A DNA stretch of 64,000 bases from the NCBI RefSeq assembly GCF_048569485.1, contig NC_134353.1, positions 529,263,008 through 529,327,007 of the forward strand, in the 5' to 3' direction. The stretch comes from Anomaloglossus baeobatrachus (taxonomy: Eukaryota; Chordata; Amphibia; Anura; Aromobatidae). A program made the translations under genes and the position numbers. Positions 1 to 59,219 of the stretch are shown here, piece by piece; position 1 is the first letter of the stretch; the number at the start of each line of letters is the position of its first letter. The notes below the pieces were generated by a model. The model saw nothing but the letters and a program-made list of their open reading frames with translations. It ran no database searches and was not told the origin of the DNA.

Positions 1-413
1 ACATAGCAAAAGGGTCACAAATAGAGGGTTAATGCCTACTAACTGACTAGAATTTAAGGATATATAAGAGAAAATGCTTAAAATAAAGGGGCCTTACTGC
101 ATACATATATTGATGTAGTAATTATAATAAAGGGCCAATTCCAAAGAAAAGGGAGCATTCCTACCCCACCAACATTGTTAAACCTACACTTTCCACCCCT
201 CTCTTTACCAATTATTGACCTTTAGCTTACTAATATTATTGATAAAAACCAAACCCAATAATGGGGGTTTAAATTATGAAGGTTATCATTCAATCTAACC
301 TCCTCTAGTCTTTCCAATATCACCGGACCTACACTAAAGCCAGTAAAGGAAGAAAACACCCTCCCCCCAGTGGAACCATCTCAAATCATCCCCAGATATA
401 TCACATCCCAATA
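1..413. other. Unassigned AT-rich sequence
   Basis: I see no gene and no clear repeat boundary here. The last part may be the 3' untranslated tail of the Penelope-like element that begins at 414. Confidence 0.4.
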
Positions 414-2698
414 TACATCAATCCAGAAAACACCTATATGTTAGGTTTTCATTAAGACCCATTGGTTGTACCGACCCCAAACGAAAAATCCATTCCGTTT
501 CTTTCCTAAGAATCTTATTGTCCCAATTCCCTCCTCTTTCACTTTGTATGATTACTTCTAGGACCTCAAATTTAAGTACGCCTGAGTCACCTCCATGATT
601 TTCCCAAATATGACGGGATATGGGGGTATCCCGTTTGTGCCGGATATCCCCCAAATGATCCCCTATACGCCTTCGAAATTCACGTCGCGTTTTCCCAACA
701 TAGTTCTTTTTGGGCATGTACATGTTGCCACATATACTACCCCTTTTGTCAGGCAATTTGCAAAGTCCCTCAGAAAATACTTATTTCCTGTGGCTACACT
801 AACCGAATACTTAGAAACATTAATCCAATCACAGAAGTGGCATCTACCACATCGAAAGGTGCCGCAAATCCGACAGTTCAGCCACGTCCCCTCCGATAGT
901 GGTTTCTTATAGTGGCTATGCACCAATCGGTCTGCTAATGACCTACCTCTCCTGAAAGTTATCCTGGGGACCGCCGAGATATTATCTCCTATAGATTCAT
1001 CCGCCTTCAAAATGCCCCAGTGTCTCCTCAAAATTCCAAAAATTCGTTCCGCCTGCACATTATAAGTACCAATAACCCTGATTTCATCCAGGCTAATTCT
1101 CTGTGTATTTGGGACTAGCAGGGAACTCCTTTGTTTATGGAGAGCATGTTGAAAAGCTCCATTCAGGGCCATCTCAGGATACCCTCTGTTTCTAAATCTT
1201 TCCCTCAAATTGGAAGCCTCCAATTTGAAAGAGTTAATCTCAGAACAGTTGCGCCTTGCTCTAAGGTATTGTCCCTTTGGAATACCCTTCCGAAGGGGCA
1301 GGGGGTGATGACTCTCCCATCGCAATAAACTATTAGTTGATGTAGGTTTCCTAAATATGGTTGTGTGAATAGAGCCTCTCTCATCCAATGAGATAAGAAG
1401 ATCAAGGAACGATATTTACTGCTGGTCTATCTCGTATGTGAACCTTAGATTAAAACTATTCACACCTAGTTCCTCCACCATTTGCACAAATTCATCCTTA
1501 GTCCCAGTCCAGATGATCAAAACGTCGTCTATATATCTGTACCACGCACTTATCTTGCCACCATTTATATTCCCCAGAAAATACGACGGTTTCCTCCCAC
1601 CAACCCAGGAGGAGATTTGCATAGCTGGGCGCACATGAGCAGCCCATCGCAGTCCCCCTGAGTTGATGGAAGTACTTACCGCTGTATAAAAAATAGTTAG
1701 GCTATGTGCGCACGTTGCGTAAATACATGCAGTTACGCTGCGCTTTGTAGCGCAGCGTAACTGCATGCGTCCTGCGTCCCCTGCACAGTCTATGGAGATT
1801 GTGCAGCGGCCGTGCGCACGTGGCGTTTTAGAGTGCAGCGCTTCGGCTACTGCCGAAGCGCTGCATAAAAAGAAGTGACATGTCACTTCTTCCGTGTGCT
1901 TTGCCGGCAGCTCCTGCTCTGTCTATGGGAGGAGCTGCAGTCAGGGCGCATGTAATCGGCTTCACTACGGACATTTCTGCAGCGATTTAAAGCGCACATG
2001 TGCTCTTCAGATCGCTGCAGAAATTTCTGCAGTGAACTGTACGCAACGTGCGCACATAGCCTTATGGTGCAAGACAAATGACAGTAGATCGAGGACAAAA
2101 TCATTGTGCCGGCCGAAGTGGACGGCCCTCCCAGATAGATAGTATCGGACAGCTTGTAAACCCTTCTCATGCACGATACTACTATAGAGCGCCTCCACGT
2201 CGATCGACGCCAAGAACGTTCCCCGATCCACTGTCATCCCCTCCAATTTCAATAGAAGATCCGATGTATCTCTTAAGTACGTGGACAGTGATACAACACA
2301 AGGCCGCAATATTTTATCAACAAATTCCGACATTCTGACCAATCGAACCTATTCCGGCCACAATGGGCGTTCCCCTCAATGGTTCCACCCCCTTATGCAA
2401 TTTTGGAAGTGCATAAAAGGTAGGCACCACCGGATGAGTAGGGACAAGGAACTTGTGCTCCTGGGCAGAGATTAAACCAGTATCCAAGGCTTCATCTATT
2501 AACACAACCAAATCCCTAAGAAACCGTTCAGTGGGATCAGTCTTGAGAATTCCATACGTATCATTATCTTTCAGGATTCTCATACACATGGAGTTATATT
2601 CTTCATGATCTAAAACAACAATGTTGCCCCCCTTGTCGGAGGACTTGAGGACAACATGTCTATTTTTCTCCAAACTCATCAATGCTTCCCATCCCATG
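414..2698 (-). mobile_element. Penelope-like element, broken, 5'-truncated
   Basis: On the minus strand the reading goes from reverse transcriptase to a GIY-YIG endonuclease, the order typical of Penelope-like retroelements. Seen motifs are SSDKGGNIVVLD and FYALPKLHK (RT fingers), ASIDVEALYSSI (catalytic Asp region), WYRYIDDVLIIW (YIDD active site), a CxxC-type cysteine linker (NCRICGTFRCGRCHFC), and a GIY-YIG-like start with YVGKTRREFRRRIGDHL. The 5' end (near 2698) lies inside the RT domain, so the copy is truncated. Its frame is interrupted in a few places and by a 362-bp MITE at 1700-2061, so it is a dead copy. The zinc-linker plus GIY-YIG design resembles the Neptune or Penelope groups. 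Confidence 0.9.
1700..2061. mobile_element. Harbinger-type MITE inside the Penelope-like element
   Basis: The 362-bp element has terminal inverted repeats beginning GGCTATGTGCGCACGTTGCG and is flanked by TTA on both sides (1697-1699 and 2062-2064), the 3-bp target of PIF/Harbinger elements. The Penelope-like reading frame is found on both sides, so the MITE is the younger insertion. It has no coding capacity. Confidence 0.85.
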
Positions 2699-2704
2699 CT
2701 GCTG

Positions 2705-2979
2705 TCACTTGCTGTCGACCGCCGCTAATTGAATGTTCACTTCACTGCGGCTGGAAGCAGCAGCAGCGGGGAGTCGGCAGGACCAGAGACCAAAGATCAG
2801 CACCACGGACAGCGATGCCAGGGACAGGCGAGTAGAAAGTTTCCGTTCTACATGTGTTATCACGGATAACACACGGAGAAAACGTGTGCCATACACACGG
2901 CACCCAGAGGGCAATACGCACCTTTGACATGTCCGTGAAAAACGTTCGTGATTTTCACGGACGTGTAAAAGAGGCCTAA
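2705..2979. mobile_element. MITE fragment (one end)
   Basis: The right end (ACGGACGTGTAAAAGAGGCC TAA) looks like the terminus of the AGGCCTCTTT class of MITEs, as at 22834. The other terminus is missing. The stretch also contains a local palindrome around GTGATTTTCACGGACG. Confidence 0.45.
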
Positions 2980-3121
2980 GAAAGTGCAGCAGGAGAGGCT
3001 GCGTCAGAGATCATGAGCCAGGTTTCACCACTACCGAGAAAGGAGAGTTTGTTAATGAAAAGATCATGGATGTATGACAGTTTATTCCAAACAGAATGTG
3101 CGTTCCATAGAGCTCCTGTTA

Positions 3122-3931
3122 GGCTAGTTTCACACTTGCGTTCGTCGCAATCCGCCGCCATGGAAAATAGCACCATCCGTTAACGGCTTGCACTGTTTTC
3201 TATAGACTTGTATGGATGACACACTGCAACGCAGAGTCATTATTTTGACGGTGCGCCGGGCGGCTGGAACGCAGCATGCAGCGTTTCTGCTGTCATCAAA
3301 ACGACGCACCTTGGATTCCGTTGGAATCCGCCAACAAAAATATTGTCTATGGTGCCTGATTCCATCGCAATGCGTTTGGCGATGGATTCCAGTGCAGGAT
3401 TCCGTCACGTTCTACAGAGCATGCTCAACATGTCTAGCAGAACGTTCTAAATAGTTTAAAGATGATGGGGGCGGAAGTGCCTGCGTGTGCGCGGTGATGA
3501 TGGGGGTGGTAGTGCCTGCGTGTGTGCGGTGATGATGTGGGTTGTACTGCCGGTGTGTGCGGTGATGATGGGGCGGTAGTGCCGGGGTGTGTGCGGTGAT
3601 GATGGGGGCGGTAGTGCCGGGGTGTGTGCGGTGATGATGGGGGTTGTACTGCCGGTGTGTGCGGTGATGATGGGGCGGTAGTGCCGGGGTGTGTGCGGTG
3701 ATGATAGGGGCGGTAGTGCCGGGGTGTGTGCGGTGATGATGGGGGCGGTAGTGTCTGGGTGTGTGCGGTGATGATGGGGGCTCTCTCACTCTCAGCTAAA
3801 GAAAACTAACGCAACGCATTATTTCACAGGAATCCGTTGCCTTTATTATAACACTATTTACAACGCATCAGTCACATGTGTCACACAATGCACTGTGACG
3901 GATGCCACACAACGCAAGTGTGAAATTAGCC
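3122..3931. mobile_element. Harbinger-type MITE with internal minisatellite
   Basis: The inverted ends read GGCTAGTTTCACACTTGCGT on the left and the complement of GGCTAATTTCACACTTGCGT on the right, flanked by TTA (3119-3121 and 3932-3934). The middle is a GC-rich tandem array (3461-3780). The long open frames here are translations of the array, not genes. Confidence 0.85.
3461..3780. repeat. Minisatellite, about 33-35 bp unit, 9 copies
   Basis: Nine units begin GATGATGGGGGCGGTAGTGC and end GTGTGTGCGGT, with a partial tenth. Two unit variants alternate (GGCGGTAGTGCCGGGG and GGTTGTACTGCCGG), suggesting higher-order duplication. The reverse complement is clearly related to the array at 40503-41006. 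Confidence 0.9.
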
Positions 3932-3934
3932 TTA

Positions 3935-4987
3935 GGTGGGCTGGGGGAGCAGAGGCTGAGTGAACAGGTGTAAGGTTAGAAGGGTTGCGGAAATTTGTGA
4001 CAGATCACGGTTGTGGGGTTTGAAGGGAGTGTGGGAATATGTTGTGGAGGGTCAGGATTCGGGGAGATATCTCCAACAACGCAGTGAGTTCTGATCGTGG
4101 GCACATACCCTACGTAGGAGGAAGCAGGAGAGGCCATGAGGTGGCTGGGTGTGTGTCTGGAGACAGAATCTTATGTGGAGGAACAAATTGAGGAGAAGGT
4201 GATATGGGTAGGGAGGATGGCGGGAGAGATGACCAGTTCATTACTGGGTTTGAGGATCAGGGTGTTAGTAAGAAGTGAAGTAGTATAGGGGGGTGAAAGT
4301 GAAAAGAAACATTGTTTAAAGTCGCTATGGATCCAGTTACTGTCATGTCCTTTCCAGTTTATTTCTGGTCTAATTCATTGCAATACATTTATAGATGCTC
4401 ACGCCGACTTGTCTCATCCAACAACATGAACCCAATATATATTGGTAGAAGTAGACTCAGGTGTATCACAGAGGGGAAGGGCCAGTACTCATTCTGATTA
4501 CATAAATCAAAACTGGGCTGGCCAAGATGTGGGATAGCAAAGGCAGACTAAAACAAAAAAGGGGGGATATAATAAAATAAAAAAAAGTGGGGTTGAGTCA
4601 TAGAGGGGTCACTTAGAAGCATACCAGGGGGGACACATGCAGCAGGAGCAAGGGCAATCGCTTCTTGTACAAAAAGGAGTAGTTTTGCAAACATACCAGG
4701 AGGACACACAGCAGGAACCAGGGAAGTCACTTCTTGGTAAAACAGTAGCTTTGCAAAAAAATAAATTGTGAAATTGCTTTATTTTTTCTCTCTCTCTAGT
4801 ATGTCATATGCTAAAAAAAAAATGGTATTTAAAAGTATAACTGTCTCCCAAAAAACCAATCCCTCATTCGGTTATGTGGACAGAGGAATAAAAAAAACTT
4901 TATGCTTCTTGGAAGAAGGGGGAGGAAAAAAGCAAACTAAAAATAATCCGGTTATGAAATGGTTAAAAAAACAAACTTATTTTTCTG
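3935..4987. repeat. Unassigned region with a diverged tandem pair
   Basis: No gene is visible. At about 4618-4691 and 4692-4757 two diverged copies of a roughly 70-bp unit follow each other (shared ACATACCAGG...GACACA and TTTTGCAAA). The remainder is unassigned. Confidence 0.5.
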
Positions 4988-5172
4988 TTTATAAGACACA
5001 CCGGATTATAAAGACACACCCCCAAAGTTAGAGGGGGGAAAAAAAAGGGGTCCATCTTATAATCCGGTAGTGTCTTTACCAGAGGCAGCGACAGCGGTGG
5101 TGGAGCAGGGGGATGCAGCCGGCGGGTGTCCCAGAAACTGTCGACGGTGGTGGCTGTGCTGGGGCTGCTGAC

Positions 5173-5410
5173 GGTGAAAGCTTCAAATAATGGTGCCCGT
5201 ATCCGACGCGTGCGCAGATTCAGCTCTCAGCTCAATGACAAGTCAAGATCTCATCTGCGCACGTACCACCTCCGAGAGCCATATTCCTTAAGTCCACAGC
5301 TGGGAGATCAATAGGCCTGAGATGGCGCATGTGCAGAGGAGATCTTGAGCCGACAGTTCCATCGGCGCATGCGCTGGCTCTGAGCGTCATTATGTGAAGC
5401 CTTCACCGCC
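5173..5410. repeat. Inverted repeat, about 95-bp arms
   Basis: The left arm (from GGTGAAAGCTTCAAATAATG, 5173) pairs with the right arm ending near 5410 (complement of GGTGAAGGCTTCACATAATG). About 40 bp lie between. It is probably the core of an old palindromic MITE whose ends I cannot fix. The DNA just before it (5000-5080) resembles a fragment of a repeat with the phrase CCGGATTATAA. Confidence 0.6.
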
Positions 5411-6654
5411 CACAGCTCGAGCAATTGGGAACAGCAGCGCCATAGGCCTCTTCCTAGCCAGCTTGCCTTGATTGACTGGTATCTTATTTTGTGTTTGGTG
5501 AGTCCTGTCAATCAAGCGGGCCAAGAGAAGCAAGCGTTGTGCAATCACTTTTTTTTTTTTTTTCCATTTGCGGCCTCTTTTTAACCTAGTTTGAAAACAT
5601 TTGTAACTTTGGAGCATTTTGGTGGTAATGGCTGGTTATGACATCTACTCATAATATAAAATTATCTTAATTTCTTTGTGAGCAGGACAAAATGAGGCGA
5701 TGCTGGGCATTTATAATAAGGCACACACGACTAAGCACATATTTTTATTTTTCCAAAAAACACAATTTTTTCTCATTTCTACATAGTTTAATTCTATACA
5801 AAACTCTGAGGACAAGTTTTAAGCTTCAAAATACAGAACAGTTTTTCTTTGCATTGTACAAAAAGAAATATTTCTCAATCTAAAATCAGAAAAAAGGATA
5901 CATTTATTCATGCATTGCAAAAACATTGCATGTACCTATTCCAAGGCATATCAAGTGGGTATATTATTTACATCCTTAAAAAACTGTAAAATAACTTCAC
6001 TTACTAATATTGTTAATGTTTTAGTTCCCAAGACAGAAAAGCATCTGCTTCCATGAGATCGGCATGTGATTCCAAATACGTTTGTACAGTCATTATTATT
6101 CCCCCTCAAAAGGAGCTGGTGTGACAAAACTAGGTATTATAGAGAAATAATACAACATCCCTTTTGAGCATCTCAGGAGGTAATGGGGAGAAACCGTCCA
6201 ATTTTCTAAGGATCACATAGCTTCAAAGCTGAACATGTCAGGCACAGTGGTGGGAAGGAAGGAATCCATGGTGTACTGCATAAGGCACTAGTAATGTCAC
6301 GACAGTACACTGCAAATGTGAACATGTCTACAGCCAAATAGACAGGCACTTGATACTGGAGAATAGGAATTAGTCATATATGGTGCAAAAAGACACTAAT
6401 ATTTGAGGTTCTATCATTCATCCCGATTCTTTATAATGTAGTAGTTACACATATTGCTGTCATTCTAATGCTAGTTTGTTGGGGTTTTTTTGTTGTTTTT
6501 TTTTACACATTGTACAAAATGACAATTCTTTGGACGGCAACATTAAAAAAAAAAAAAATACATTTGAAGGAAGACCAGTAAAATTGCTGCAATCACATTT
6601 CCTTGTATCTATTTGGCTGTCTGGTTTGTTATTGTCTCTGAAAAAGTGACAAAG

Positions 6655-7134
6655 TTAATCTCTTTGCAGGATTTCACACCAAAATTATTTATATATGCAT
6701 GTAGCGGTTTCAAAGAACAAGTCCAGCAATACTTTTACATGGACAGTCTGTTCCTCCATTCCTGAGAAATCACGATTTGAATTAATATGAAAATGAGGTT
6801 AAAAGATTATGGAGCCCCATTCACTCCAGCTCTATTCCCCACCCAGCACTACCTTCTCCTGGTTAAGTGACTGCCACATTGATTGAATTAACATAGAGGC
6901 TGCCAGTCAAGCAATAGGAGGTGGCGCTGGACAGGAAATAGAGCTGGAGTGACAGAGGCTTCAGATCAACAATAGTTCTTTAGCCTCATTTTTATATCAA
7001 TTAAAAAGCAGATTTCAAAGTAACAGAGGAACAGATTGGCCATGTAAAGATATTGCTGGATTTGTTTCTGAAAGAGCCACATGCACATATAAATACTTTT
7101 GGAGGGTGAAATCCTGCTGATAGATTCCCTTTAA
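6655..7134. mobile_element. T2/Kolobok-type MITE
   Basis: The right end reads TTTAAAGGGAATCTATCAGC when complemented, and both arms share GCAGGATTTCAC and the CATGTAAA-TATTGCTGG block further in. TTAA lies at both ends (6655-6658, 7131-7134). The left terminus has lost about 13 bp of the AGGGAATC motif. Confidence 0.75.
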
Positions 7135-7577
7135 AATGTAGCTAGCTGTTAAAAATGAACATTACTTGTGTTGTGCAAAATAATATAACAATTGCTACTG
7201 CAGGATTAACAAAATGATACCTGGTAATGAAGCAAGCTGATATGGTTGACAAAAAGAGGCAATGGGACATAAATAAAAGTTGGTTTACAATATTTGATTC
7301 ACAAATATATATATATAAAAAAATCTTATAGCAGCCTATTAGAAGGTGCTCACTAGAATCATGTCAGCAAAATTCTGAAAAAGAAAAAAAAAGAAAAAGT
7401 CAATTACTGAAGAAAAGAGCTATAGAGGCTCCACCTCAAGAATAGGAACTTTCAAAGCATTACAAACCCAGGAGTAGTATTGTCACAAAAAGCAGCTAGC
7501 GAATAAAGCCAAAGAGGGGTTGATGCATCCAATGTTTCTGTGTATCTCTAGTCTTAAGTTGGGGGCTACACCCAGAT

Positions 7578-7919
7578 TTAAAGGGATTGTCCACTACTTG
7601 GACAACCTCTTCTAAATACCAGTCCCCCCCCCAAGTAAATAAGATAAGCTTATACTCCCCTCCCACACTGGCACTGGATCTAATTGAACACTGCAGCCAG
7701 TCATCGGCTGCTGACCAGTTGCAGACTTTACCATTTAATCAGATCAGACATCCGCACTGATGAAATATTGATCAGTGGCAGCGTTGATTGTCACCGGAAG
7801 GTATGGCATCTTGGCATCTACATCGCTGTAATTGCTTCGGTGTGGGAGGAGAGTTTGTTTTTCTTATTTTACTTGGGCATTTAAAAAGAGGTTGTCCAAG
7901 TAGTGGGAAACCCTTTTAA
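7578..7919. mobile_element. T2/Kolobok-type MITE
   Basis: The ends are TTAAAGGGATTGTCCACTAC and the complement of TTTAAAAGGGTTTCCCACTAC, with TTAA at both borders. A second internal AAAGAGGTTGTCCAAGTAG belongs to the right arm. Length is 342 bp and it is non-coding. Confidence 0.8.
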
Positions 7920-8298
7920 AAAAATAATCTAGAAAAATTGCATCTAAACCTCCTCTTGATGCGGGTTGTGATCAGTCAGTTTGTATCTTCAGCCTTAAAA
8001 GTTTACATCCGATCAATGAAAAGATAATGTAAAGAACAGACTGAAAACCAAGATATGTTTCACTATACGTAATGTTTAAAGACATAAGTTTAAGTAATCC
8101 TAATATATAGTACACATTTTCTTAGTATGCAACTAACCTCCAGACGAGACCAGTCCATCAATGGTTAAGTTAAACATATAAAATGTACTATTAGGCAATA
8201 AAATACATTTAGATTTTTTTTTTTTAATTACCGGGATACTATGAGGATGAATCTTTGCCAAATTTTTGTAGTGTCCAAAGAAAGACTATGCATTCTGT

Positions 8299-8317
8299 AG
8301 TGTGTGTGTGTGTGTGC
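8299..8317. repeat. (GT)n microsatellite
   Basis: A short uninterrupted GT run lies in the 3' flank of the host gene. Confidence 0.9.
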
Positions 8318-9036
8318 GAGAAAGAAACCAGTGCAGTAAATGGCATGGAGGTATCATACAAGTTCCATCCACAGGACTACGATTTACCTACCTTCTAAGT
8401 CTCACACAATGATTTTCATTTCTGTAATCATTGGGTTAAATATATACGTAAAGTTCAAGTATAAAAATATACTGCTGGCTACTGAATTTCTGAATGTGAC
8501 TAAGGCACCCAATTTTATGGGCTCTAAAATGCTATATTCGAACAGCATGTTCAAATTTAAGGCAACAATGTTCTATTTTTCTGCAACAAAAGGTCACTTG
8601 GTGATATTAACAAATATAAAGTACAAGATATTAAATTGCAAGGATTTAGAATTATTGCAGTGAATGTGGTATAAAGGATTCAAGTCTCGAAAAGTTTCAT
8701 GCACTTCAGTGCAGGTTATGTATTCTCCATGAGAGCATCACAGCTATTTAGAAACTTAAAGCCCTTTTGAAATACCTATCTTTGAGCCCTAACCACTTTG
8801 TAATTAGCTTAATTATTAAGTTCCCTACACTTCCTTGGTAACACCAGCACCATCCCCTGATGACGCTTTGTTTAAGAGCGGTGATAGAAGCTGTGGGGCA
8901 GCACTGCTGTCACTCACCCTGCTTCTATTACCGCTCTAAAAAGACTCCATCTCCATCCACAAAGTTTTTATCACCACCCCTGATGACAATTCGTTTATGG
9001 AAAGAGACTGAAGTTAGAAGCAGTGATTATGACTTA

Positions 9037-9754
9037 GGCTGGGTTCACACATAGCGACAACGATGTCGCTGTTACGTCACCATTTTCTGTGACGTAACAG
9101 CGACCTTGTATGTCGCTGTTATGATCGCTGCTTAGCTGTCAAACACAGCGACGCAGCAGCGATCATAACGTCGCTACATGTGCAGAGAGCAGGGAGCCGC
9201 GCACACTGCTTAGCGCTGGCTCCCTGCTCTCCTAGCTACAGTACACATCGGGTTAATTACCCGATGTGTACTGCAGCTACAAGTGCAGGGAGCAGCGCAC
9301 ACTGCTTAGCGCTGGCTTCCTGCACTCCTAGCTACAGTACACATCGGGTTAATTAACCCGATGTGTACTGCAGCTACATGTGCAGAGAGCAGGGAGCCGG
9401 CACTGGCAGCTAGAGCGGCGGAGGCTGGTAACGAAGGTAAATATCTGGTAACCACCTTGGTTACCCAATGTTTACCCTGGTTACAGCTTACCGCAGCTGC
9501 CAGATGCCGGCGCCTGCTCTCTGCTCGCTTCATTTCGTCGCTGTCACACACAGCGATCTGTGCGTCACAGCGGGAGAGCGCCTTTGAAGAAAACGAACCA
9601 GGGCTGTGTGTAACGAGCAGCGATCTCACAGCAGGGGCCAGATCGCTGCTCAGTGTCACACACAGCGAGATCGCTAATGAGGTCACTGCTGCGTCACAAA
9701 AACCGTGACTCAGCAGCGATCTCAGCAGCGATCTCGCTGTGTGCGAAGCACCCC
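9037..9754. mobile_element. TWA-target MITE, CACACATAGCGAC family
   Basis: The element is flanked by TTA (9034-9036, 9755-9757). Its left end GGCTGGGTTCACACATAGCG and right end share the CACACA-AGCGA core in inverted orientation. Inside are nested palindromes, notably ACATCGGGTTAATTAACCCG (about 9317-9364). Relatives are at 36344 and 50742. No coding capacity. Confidence 0.82.
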
Positions 9755-9983
9755 TTAGGCGTGGACTGAAGAAGTGGTCACTTCTTGATTGCCTCTCCTG
9801 AAAGACATCATCATGGGACAGTGGTGACAATAAACTGGTATGGTACAAAACAAAAAAGAAATTACAGGAAGTTAAAAAACAAAAAAAAAGCAAACAGTAA
9901 ATTGCAGGATAGGGAGACGTGTAGTGAATTTAACAATAAAACTAATTACTAAAGTGGTTAGAGGTTAAAGACAGGTATTTATC

Positions 9984-10268
9984 TAGTGTTGAGCGAGTAG
10001 TTAGCGAGTACTGTCCACTACTCGCAAATTTGTTAAGAGTAGCGGGGGCAATGTAAGTCAACGAGAAAGTCGCTAAGTAGCGAGTAACCCGAAAGCCGTA
10101 CTTTTCGTGCAAGTAGCGAATAGTACGGCTTTCGGGTTACTTGCTACTTAGCGAGTACTTCCCATTGACTTACATTGCACCCGCTTCTCGTAACGATTAT
10201 TCGAGTAGCAGACAGTACTCGCTAACCGCATAGCGAGTACGAATAGTTAGGTACTCGCTCAACACAGG
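9984..10268. mobile_element. Palindromic fold-back MITE, hAT-like ends
   Basis: The ends are TAGTGTTGAGCGAGTA and the complement of CCTGTGTTGAGCGAGTA. Most of the 285 bp can fold on itself (GTACTCGCTA / TAGCGAGTAC motifs repeat throughout). TAG-start ends suggest hAT, but the 8-bp target duplication is not clean (ATTTAT shared). Confidence 0.65.
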
Positions 10269-12028
10269 AATTTATAAAAGGGCTTTATAGCCATCAAACC
10301 ACCCCTTTACCCCTTTAAGTTACCAAGACCTGATGAAAAGAACTTTTGGAACTCCCATATTTCTGAGGGAAAATTAGGTATTTCCTATCTGATGATACAG
10401 TGGCCTGCTGCACACAAGGTGCATGGCAAAGTACTCATTTCTGAAGATTAACATTTTTCTTTATCCAAGCTTAACACTTCGATGGAAAACCTTACCCTAT
10501 ACTATCTTGAGCGAAAACCTCAATACACAGACTAATGTCTTCCAAATCAATAACAATGGGTTCAAGCTGAAAATCTAATGTGTATGGGCCATCGGCCACT
10601 TGATTGTCAAGGAATATGTCGATCGCATTGTTCTCCTGAGGATATGACCGCTGGCTGTCAAGTCAGCTTTCTCATAGATAACGCAGGAGTGCTTAGGTGA
10701 ATGAGTGGTCTTTTATATGGGAATATGGGCTGTAATGGCTGTTGGCTGAACGATCGGCCAAAGAATAATTTGTCTGACCGTTACCTTATATTTTTGGCGA
10801 CTATTATTCACTCCCAAATGCGATCATTGAATCCAATTTTTAAAGGCGAATGATGTTGCTATTACTCGTAAACACTAGATCAATATACACAATACATTAA
10901 GGTGGAAGCCCAAAAAAAAAAAAAAAAAAAAAAAAAAAAGAAGATTTGAGCTCTGGACAGATTTTTTTTTTCTTTTGCTGCCAACTGTTACATTGTAATC
11001 AATGGTGAATAATATTGTGGTCTCCATAAGTCAATGAGGGAATTGCTTAAATGATGGTAAGCTTCCAAAAAAGAAAGAGCTTTACAGTTTTTATGGCCAA
11101 GATAAAACCTTTTTCCTCAGTTTATTTCTAAAATGTCAAGATATCACCGTATGCGTAGAATTTTTGGATAGATCAGTAATTTGGTTAGTGCTCTCTGCTG
11201 CTAGGAAACAGATGATAAGGCTTGAAAGTCATTAGAATGTCATGAAATAAACATGACAAATTAATTATTTTAGCTCAATAATGTTGTTTGTAAAAAAACA
11301 AAAGTTTGGTTCAAACCAAGATGGCATGATATAAAACAGAAAATGCCCCTCAAACATTTTCTGTATGCGTCACCTGCCAAAAATATGTCCCTTCTTTCTT
11401 ATGGGGGTACCCTAGTTATCGAATTTTTGGAAGATTGTCTAAGAGAAGAAGAACATGTTCCATTATCTACAAACTGATCTTAGGTGGGTTCCATAAAGTT
11501 GACAGAACTGCCTGAATCTACAAATTGAAACAAAGTCAATATCAAGCACTCATATGTAGAGAACGGGAGAACACAGAAACTTGGCAGTATCATGGATAAC
11601 TTATAGTTTACCAGACATCGCTAAGTATTCATTTGTCTACACATGTTAAAGAAAAAAAAGATACATGCGGCCATACTGTATACTCCTAGTGGAGTTTATC
11701 AGTCGCTGGTTGCAATGCTTTTGGAGATGATCCACACTTGAAATGCATGGTAAATATGTAATTTTGCAATTACCCAAAAAGCTGTAAGGTGCCACAGATA
11801 AAAATGAAGTCAAAACTCCACCTAGGTCCATAATAAATCAACTAGAGAATAAAAACAGTAGTGGAGGAAACACATGCATTCTCGTCCTTGGAAAGGGGGG
11901 GGGGTGCCAACCAGTCCACCCCGTTTGGTGCGGAGGGATATACATTATTTATGACTTGCAGTGGTTTAATGTTTAAGGCTGGATTAAATCCATGGAATGA
12001 TACCCAAGAATTCTTCTCAAAGTCTTGG
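10269..12028. other. No gene seen: 3' flank with A-runs
   Basis: The sequence is AT-rich, with a poly(A) run at about 10913-10939. It is probably 3' UTR of DENND4C on the minus strand. I see nothing else that can be supported. Confidence 0.4.
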
Positions 12029-58939
<46,911 letters not shown>

Positions 58940-59219
58940 CTACAAGAAGAAAAAGTGATACAAAACACAGCATAAATTGTGACATACACCATAAAACGGA
59001 TATAAACACTGGACATGTGGTAGATTCTGGAGTAGATATCGACACACGTGAAAATCTTTATTAATTCTATTAGGCGAGTTAAGTTATCCTTCAAAATTTT
59101 ATAGAATACTACAAATCTTTAGAACTACATATGAAGGACTTGTAAATATCACATACATTACTTTTTGACTTTTTGTAGAAGTGAAAGTTAAAGGAAATTG
59201 CTCAGCATACCTTTGCTAT
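58940..59219. other. Intron sequence, nothing assigned
   Basis: This is intron upstream of exon 1 in gene direction. No feature is visible. Confidence 0.4.

Larger units (their letters stand above)
5690..12028 (-). other. Probable DENND4C 3' UTR and 3' flank
   Basis: This stretch follows the stop codon on the minus strand. It is AT-rich, has no credible coding sequence, and holds two T2-type MITEs, one TWA-target MITE and one fold-back described separately. AATAAA on the minus strand occurs at 11121-11126 (about 0.9 kb past the stop) and at 5903-5908, either of which could be a poly(A) signal. I cannot tell where the transcript ends. Confidence 0.35.

Noticed and set aside
3412-3789. 125-codon minus-strand frame of HHHRTH-type repeats
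   Set aside because: It is the translation of the related minisatellite in the MITE at 3122-3931, with no sign of a gene.
9306-9893. 195-codon minus-strand frame
   Set aside because: It lies almost wholly in the palindromic MITE at 9037-9754 and changes composition at the element border; no protein similarity is visible.
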